Source: Brachypodium distachyon
Lineage: Eukaryota; Streptophyta; Magnoliopsida; Poales; Poaceae
NCBI RefSeq assembly: GCF_000005505.3
Contig: NC_016133.3
Location: 40,513,237 to 40,577,236, forward strand
Reading direction: 5' to 3'
DNA: 64,000 bases
The position numbers and the translations under genes were made by a program. Below are positions 58,479 through 64,000 of this stretch, one piece after another (within the stretch, counting starts at the first letter, position 1; each line of letters starts with the position of its first letter). The notes beneath the pieces are model-generated. The model ran no database searches. It was not told where the DNA came from and worked only from the letters and a program-made list of their open reading frames with translations.

Positions 58479-59514
58479 TATATTCGCACGCACCCGGACC
58501 TTGTGTACACGTGCGTACTAATACGTTGTAATTAGTGTTTACCTTATCTTACTTATGGTGGTGCTTACTTTTAGATGAACTGTTGTGTTGTCGTGAAAGC
58601 CATCTCTACCTAGAGAATCCGTTTTTTTTTTTACTGTTTTTTGGTAGTATTGTGTTGTGTTTAAGCGGTTAGTCAAGGAGAAGGACTTGCCAAAGAAAGG
58701 AGATGCCCATCTGAAACAGACAAACCGCAGAATATGGACACTTCTGTTAGGTGACGGGGCATTAGCTGTCGAGCTGGATGCGTAATGCACACAGTCACGA
58801 GTGTGGTCACCAATTAAGCATACGCACTTAGAAGTGACGAGAGGTGGGGATAAGAATAATATGCGATCTCACAAAAAAAGTCTATGATGATTGATGAGAC
58901 AATGCATCTATGCTTGCATGTATGCAAAAAGTTATAGCGTTAAAATGAAAATCTTATACTCCGTAATAGCTTTGGTCGCACGTACACCCACAATTCCGTC
59001 CTTAATTACATGAAGGTGAAGCCGGCTTCGGTAGATCGGAGCAAACGAATTGAAATACCAAATCCGTCCTTAATTACATGACTTTCTATAGACATCATAA
59101 TTCTTAAAGCTTCCTAGCTAGTTCATGGGCCTAGTTTGATTCACCCACGCTGCAAATTTATCCAATGTTCTAAATCGGTGTCTTCTGTTTTACGTTTTTC
59201 TCGGTTCCCCGAACGTTCAAGTCATGCAAGTTTCACGTGTGAAACTGTGGATGTGGAATCGAAAGACCTACTTTAGTCGTCAACGCCGGGTAGATCGTCT
59301 GGTGGCTGCCATAGTCATTAGCATGTATAAATATTCTCACTTTCTTACTACTTTCTCATGAGAGGGAATGATTACTAGGGGACTAATGGCGTTGTAATCA
59401 TCATGGTATCTCAAAAAGTGGTGCATTAATTTGATCGCTGGGATATGGTTTAGGCTGGTCATAGCGGGAGTAACAAATGTGGTAACTAAAGTGCCAACTA
59501 AGCAATTTGGGTGA
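58479..59514. other. Intergenic DNA
   Basis: No gene or complete element recognised. Confidence 0.4.
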
Positions 59515-60354
59515 TGTCGTGGTGGTGTCACGGCAGATGCCATATGATGACTTAACTTGGGGTCGATGGACGATGGAGGATCCAGAGGAGGGAGGACGTG
59601 ACGAGAAACACGCACAAGTTGCACAAGCACATACGAATTTACTCAGATTCGGAGCCCTCTTGCCGAGGTAAGACTCCTACTCCTGTTTTGTTGTATTAGC
59701 CGAGATAGAGAACTCTACAATGACGCTCCTTGAGCTGTATTCTTGAAGAAGAAGAAGAAGGAGGAGGAGGAGGAGGAGGAGGAGGAGGAGGAGAAAACCT
59801 AAATGTCTAAGTGCACCCCCTCTTCCTACAGAGGGGTAAGGTTCTATTTATAAGCCGCCCATGTCACACTGACATGTGGGCCGAGTCGAACGGCATCTTC
59901 TTTGCGCCCCGCCGGGCACGCGGCTTGGTTCCCTCCGGGTGGCATCGTGGGGGACAAGACAACTTTACTTTTCACTGGCACCCTGCAGAAAGTACCGCTA
60001 TCCTCTGCCAGCTTCCGTCAGACATTCTCTTTCGGTGCTTCCTCTCTGCAGTTGCCTGACATCGGTACGTAGGCGCTGACCGCTTTTCCTGAGATGATGA
60101 TGGCACTGCTTTACTTTGCACCGCGTGGTGAGGATAAGACCGTTGAGAGATCTCGGCTATCGCCAAGATCAAGGTGCTCGTACTTATTCTGCAAACTCAT
60201 AAGACAAAATAGCCATGTCGGCATATGCCTGGGATGCCGGCTTAGTGTTAGTTTGACTTTACGATGCCGGCATATATAACTATGCCGGCCTTGCCTCCGT
60301 CATCTCGGTTAGAGTTGTGTCGCCATGACCCTACCCGGGGTCATCCCCCCGACA
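59515..60354 (-). mobile_element. 3' LTR of a gypsy-like retrotransposon
   Basis: Read on the minus strand it begins TGTCGGGGGGATGACCCCGG and ends CACCACGACA, matching the solo LTR at 26828-27638 along its length, with a TATA-type CTTATAAATAG in the same relative place. Just upstream in this orientation (60355-60367) the minus strand reads CTTCGGGGAGTAG, a good polypurine tract, whereas no primer-binding site follows the other end. It is therefore a 3' LTR whose internal region extends to higher coordinates. A GAA/GGA microsatellite (about 59745-59796) has expanded relative to the solo LTR. Confidence 0.65.
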
Positions 60355-60856
60355 CTACTCCCCGAAGCTGTTGCGGTCCGGCAGAGAAGAATGTCGGTCC
60401 ATGACAGTTTCCCATAGACATGCCAAGTTCCTAGCCGAGATCAATCCATTCCGACATTCCAGGTCGGCGTGCTTATCCAACCCTTAGCCGAGATTTTTTC
60501 TCCTACATGGCCGACAGTTGAAAACTTACTACTGCCGATATAGATGCCACCTGTGACTCGGATAATACACTCCTTTAAACAAGCGGGAGGATAAGGCAGG
60601 AGTTACTGCCATTGCGCTTTTTGAGGCGAGCGCGCCGTCCCATCGGAGAGTAAAGCCGACAGAGCCATTAAGGGGGGAATTTCGGTTCCCACGCAGAGAC
60701 TTATCCTCCCGAATCTTGCGGAATTCTCGGCGGCACGCCGCGCAGTAACCATGCGTGCGCTTTGATGGGAATAACTGTCCCAAATCGTGCGCAATTTTCC
60801 CGTTAGCCACTGAGGTGGTGGGCACGGGGAACCCGCACCCCATTACTGCGCATCGG

Positions 60857-60865
60857 GTATAAGTA
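60857..60865 (+). promoter_or_regulatory. Putative promoter of the antisense element gene
   Basis: GGGTATAAGTAAC lies about 255 bp before the plus-strand start codon at 61116 and is followed by a C/T-rich leader (60890-61060) typical of grass 5' UTRs. No experimental support is available from sequence. Confidence 0.4.
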
Positions 60866-61115
60866 ACAGGGGAGGGCACAAAACCCTTCGCACTCCTCGC
60901 ACTCTTCGTCCTCCTCTGTTCTCCTGCTCCTCGCGCACTCCGCCGCCACCTGCTAGCTCCGAGCTTCCCCACCGCCACGGTTTCTCGCCTCCGAGCTCGC
61001 TGCCGTCGGTTCGCTCGCACCCATCTGGGTCTCCGCCGCATTAGCTTGCTAGCCCGAGCCTCGCACAAGCACCATCTTCACCGAATCCTCCAAACCCTAG
61101 ATCTGTTTTCCATCC

Positions 61116-62950
61116 ATGGCGTCTTCTTCTCGCAACCCCGCCGTCGACCCTGCTGCTCAGCAGGCTGAAGAGAGGGCTGGCTTCGAGCGAGCCGGCTGGG
61201 AGGGCTCGGACGTCACTCCGACGGACATCCAGTGGCTCCGCTGCTCCCGGCGGATCCCGGAAGACGTTGAGTGCCGAATTCCCGGCGGCGAGACCGTGCC
61301 AACTCCAGAAGCTGGTGAGCGCGTTGTCTTTCTTGCTCACTTTGGGCACGGTTTTGCTCTTCCTACTAGTGATTTTCTTAGGAATTTCCTAAATTTCTTT
61401 GGCCTCCAGCCGCACCACCTTCCGACGAATGCCATTCTTACTCTCTCGGCATTCATCACTTGCTGCGAAGGCTATCTCGGCCTTTGGCCCTCCATTGACC
61501 TGTGGTCTTGGTACTTCATGTTCCGGCCACAGGTTCTTCCTGATAAGGACAATCCCGGCGCCGTGAAAACCGATGACCCAATGCGGCGCCGCCACTGTCA
61601 TTCCTCGCCGGGGTTCCGCCTTCCCCCGGATTCAGGGTCTTGAGTCATTTAAAAAATGGCTCAAGACCTTTTTCTATGTTAAAAAATTCCACTGAAGCTG
61701 ACAAGATCAATCTGCCGGGATTTGAAGTCGCCCCCCCCGGAGGAGAAGAGAAACTGGTCTTATGACCCGAAGGAGGGCCTCCCGGAGGTCAACGAGATCC
61801 ACGCCGCCATCCTTGAGCACAAGGACAACAGGATGATGGCTGACGATTTGTTGGCCACTTTTGTGTACCGGCGGCTATGTCCACTCCAGCATCGGGTACA
61901 CAAGATGTGTTTCTATGGCGGCCAATTCGACCCGGACAGGGTGTCGACCTTCAAGCTCACCCACGCTGAAGTCCGGCGTCGGGTCAAGGCGATCGCCAAG
62001 ACAAACATGTCCGAGAAATGGACATGGCGTATGCCGGCATACAGCCGGGATCGCCGTGCTCCTCCGGTAAGTTTTAATTTTTACTTATCTCTTGTTTATA
62101 TCCGACATATGGTTATGCCGGCCCTTATCTGATGAATACCTTTCTCGGCTCAATTTGACTTCTTTGTGTAGAGGTTCTCTCTTCAGCGACGCGAAGACGG
62201 GAATTCCCCGGACAAACATTTCGCAGCCCCGTGCAGTTCTATCGACGCTGAAGATCCGGATTCAGATGACTTCATGCCGATCGCCCATGCCGGCCCTCGA
62301 CGTACCGAGAGTAAGGATCTCCGACATTCCCTTGTAATCCTTACCATACTTGTTAGCAAAGTATTTACTCTTACTTTATCCCGTAAATGGCCGACTCGCG
62401 CGAGCCTGCTGCCGAGGCATCGGATGCAGGCGCCGCTGCGGCGCCGGTCCGGGAGAGGCGCGCAGTCTCGAAGCGCACCGCTGAGAAAGATCTTCCGCAG
62501 AATGTGAAGCGGAAGAAAACTACGGCACGTGGCCCCAAGCCTAAGCCCCTGATCGTTGGGTAAGGCCAATATTACCTCAACCTCTGATGTCGGTTTTCTT
62601 CTTCTGTTGTCAAGCAAGCAACTAACTTTTATTTCTGCAGGGAGGCTCTGACGGCCACGCAATCTCAGACGTGCATTGCGTCTGAGATCCCGACGACTCC
62701 GTCTTCCCGTGCCAAGGCTTCAAACCCGGCCACGGGTGAGGCCAAAACCGCCGCGGATCCGGCATCCCCCACCCGGGACGTCCGCCCGAGCGTCGACGCC
62801 ACGGTAGTCGGCCAGACAAAGACTCGGGCGGCCGGAGCTTCAGCAACCGAGGCCACTCCTTCCTCGGCCGCAGTCGAGATGTCGACGGAGCCGCAAGCCT
62901 CGGAGACGCCACGGCAGCCGGCAACAGGTGAAGCGACCGCCCCCGTAAAA
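61116..62950 (+). pseudogene. 'Putative gypsy-type transposon' (Transposase_28-like) extra ORF, antisense to the LTR, broken
   Basis: The start is MASSSRNPAVDPAAQQAEER at 61116. GFALPTSDFLRNFLNFFGLQ and LTLSAFITCCEGYLG match the plant domain called putative gypsy-type transposon, found in extra ORFs of Tat/RIRE2-type elements. Exon 1 would end at 62066 (APP/GTAAG). Exon 2 is about 62172-62310, and later pieces include MADSREPAAEASD at about 62385 and an Ala/Thr/Pro-rich tail from about 62641. Three single-base shifts break exon 1: near 61570, an extra A in the run near 61681, and an extra C in the run near 61731. The coding sense is opposite to that of the adjacent LTR. It is cut off at about 62950 by unrelated repeat sequence. 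Confidence 0.65.
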
Positions 62951-64000
62951 GGGTTCGATCTCTGTGCTTTAGTGCTAGTCTCTGGATCGACTCACTAGCA
63001 CACACAGTTTCAAGATGTAATATCATAGAACAAAGGTCTCATTATTACAACGAATCATCCAGAATTTAAAAGGTACTTACAACTCGCATAACCTCACAGG
63101 TTAGCTGGAAATAAAAAAAACTGTTTAACAGCGGAAAACGGAAGATACAAGGGCACATCAACACCACGGTGAGAGCGTATTGGAATGTAGGCCCGTAACC
63201 CAAACAAGTAGAACGTACATCTTACTCGTCGTCGGAGCTTCCTGCATCATTAAACGATGCAGCCACTAGGGTCAATACATTGAATGTATTGGTAAGATTC
63301 ACTAGGAGTTATATCAAAACCTACCAAGTATATGCAGTATTTGGCAAGGTGGAGTTCAGGCTGTTTGCATGGAAGCAGAACATAAATTACCCTACTACAA
63401 AGGAATGTTATAATAATGTTAACTAATGGACACGGGGTAGACACACCCATGCTCCTATTAACCTAGAGTACATTGAAGTGGATTCTTCAAGTGCTCCTAC
63501 CCTGTTCAAACCATTCATTTTATTTAAGAAATTGGAATGAGTGAGACTTTCCTTACAGCTCCACATCTAGTCGCTCAAATTGTCCGTTGCCGGGGACACG
63601 GCTAAGTACTTAGTTTTGACGCTCTCGAGAGTTTGTACACATTCCCCACAAGAAACCGACGTGTTAATCCCTTGCTGTCCTCAGGGTAGAGTAGCAACGG
63701 CATCGATTACGAGATTTTCAGAGGTAATTCCCTAAACCACGAGAGAATCACGCTCCCCCTACACGGCTACCTCAGTACAATTCCTCGGGTCTAGGTTCAT
63801 ACAACTTACTCTTGTCTCGCCAGAGCCCATATAGCATTGTGGTTGTACTAGAAGCTTCTAAATAGGAAACTAGTCCAGTCTCAGTTACCCCAGGTGGCAT
63901 TCCACATTTACAACGTAGGTGCTCCCCGAATCCACGGGAGAGACGTCCATGGACGATCCATTCCTGAATCCACAGGAACTCGACTCAGAGGGACCCATAG
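62951..64000. repeat. Unidentified repeat-like sequence to the right edge
   Basis: The coding character of the upstream gene ends abruptly and is replaced by AT-richer sequence with no ORF of note on either strand. It has the look of the non-coding part of another retroelement inserted into the previous one, but neither terminus nor a domain can be shown within the window. Confidence 0.3.

Noticed and set aside
62951..64000. LTR of a copia-type element at the right edge
   Set aside because: Plausible from its non-coding character, but no TG/CA terminus, primer-binding site or target duplication can be shown inside the window.

Overview
The window looks like nuclear DNA of a grass, most likely a pooid of the Brachypodium/Triticeae type. 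This is inferred from several things: multi-exon genes with GT/AG introns, GC-rich grass-style first exons, many short MITEs whose ends read like CTCCCTCCG, grass-type Helitron ends, a SINE with a pol III B box, and coding-poor LTR elements. Roughly one recognisable gene per 8-10 kb would suit a compact genome such as Brachypodium, but the species cannot be fixed from this sequence alone.

Layout. 1-1.3 kb: 5' part of a remorin-family gene on the minus strand, running off the left edge, followed by its GC-rich upstream region. 4-9.2 kb: MITEs, a decayed DUF247 gene, a hAT-like remnant and a Helitron 3' end. 9.8-10.8 kb: an intronless NKAP/SynMuv-type gene (minus) with two offsetting frameshifts in its conserved domain. 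17.0-17.8 kb: a HECATE-type bHLH gene (minus) with a clear TATA box. 20-24.1 kb: MITEs and a deleted CACTA element carrying a transposase-associated domain and a Ulp1-protease-like piece. 26.8-27.6 kb: a solo LTR. 31.4-33.3 kb: a complete six-exon secreted alpha-carbonic anhydrase gene (plus). 34-36.2 kb: an orphan ORF, a tandem duplication and a second Helitron end. 39.7-41.2 kb: a complete three-exon MORN-repeat membrane protein gene (minus).

42.7-56.3 kb holds two patatin-like phospholipase genes on the minus strand. The downstream copy (54.7-56.3 kb) is complete, with four exons and an intact catalytic dyad. The other copy (42.7-46.5 kb) is dead. It has lost exon 1 and the nucleophile region, and its last ~30 codons are separated from the rest by a 2.5 kb insertion flanked by an exact 9-bp duplication. 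The insertion carries a FAR1-like DNA-binding fragment and a CIPK kinase fragment, which points to a Mutator-like (Pack-MULE) element. Between the two patatin genes lies a 4.3 kb LTR element without gag/pol. Its 5' LTR has lost its TATA region to a SINE-bearing segment and carries a 213-bp tandem duplication.

58-64 kb is repeat-rich. It contains a third Helitron end and a 3' LTR of the same family as the 27 kb solo LTR. Next to that LTR, and antisense to it, is a broken multi-exon 'gypsy-type transposase' gene, which is cut off near 62.95 kb by an unidentified repeat running to the right edge.

The genes do not form a functional pathway; as in most plant genomes they are independent neighbours. 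The most informative features are the element-driven remodelling of the patatin pair, the antisense extra ORF of the LTR element, and the frameshifted NKAP gene. I did not find a convincing new molecular system.
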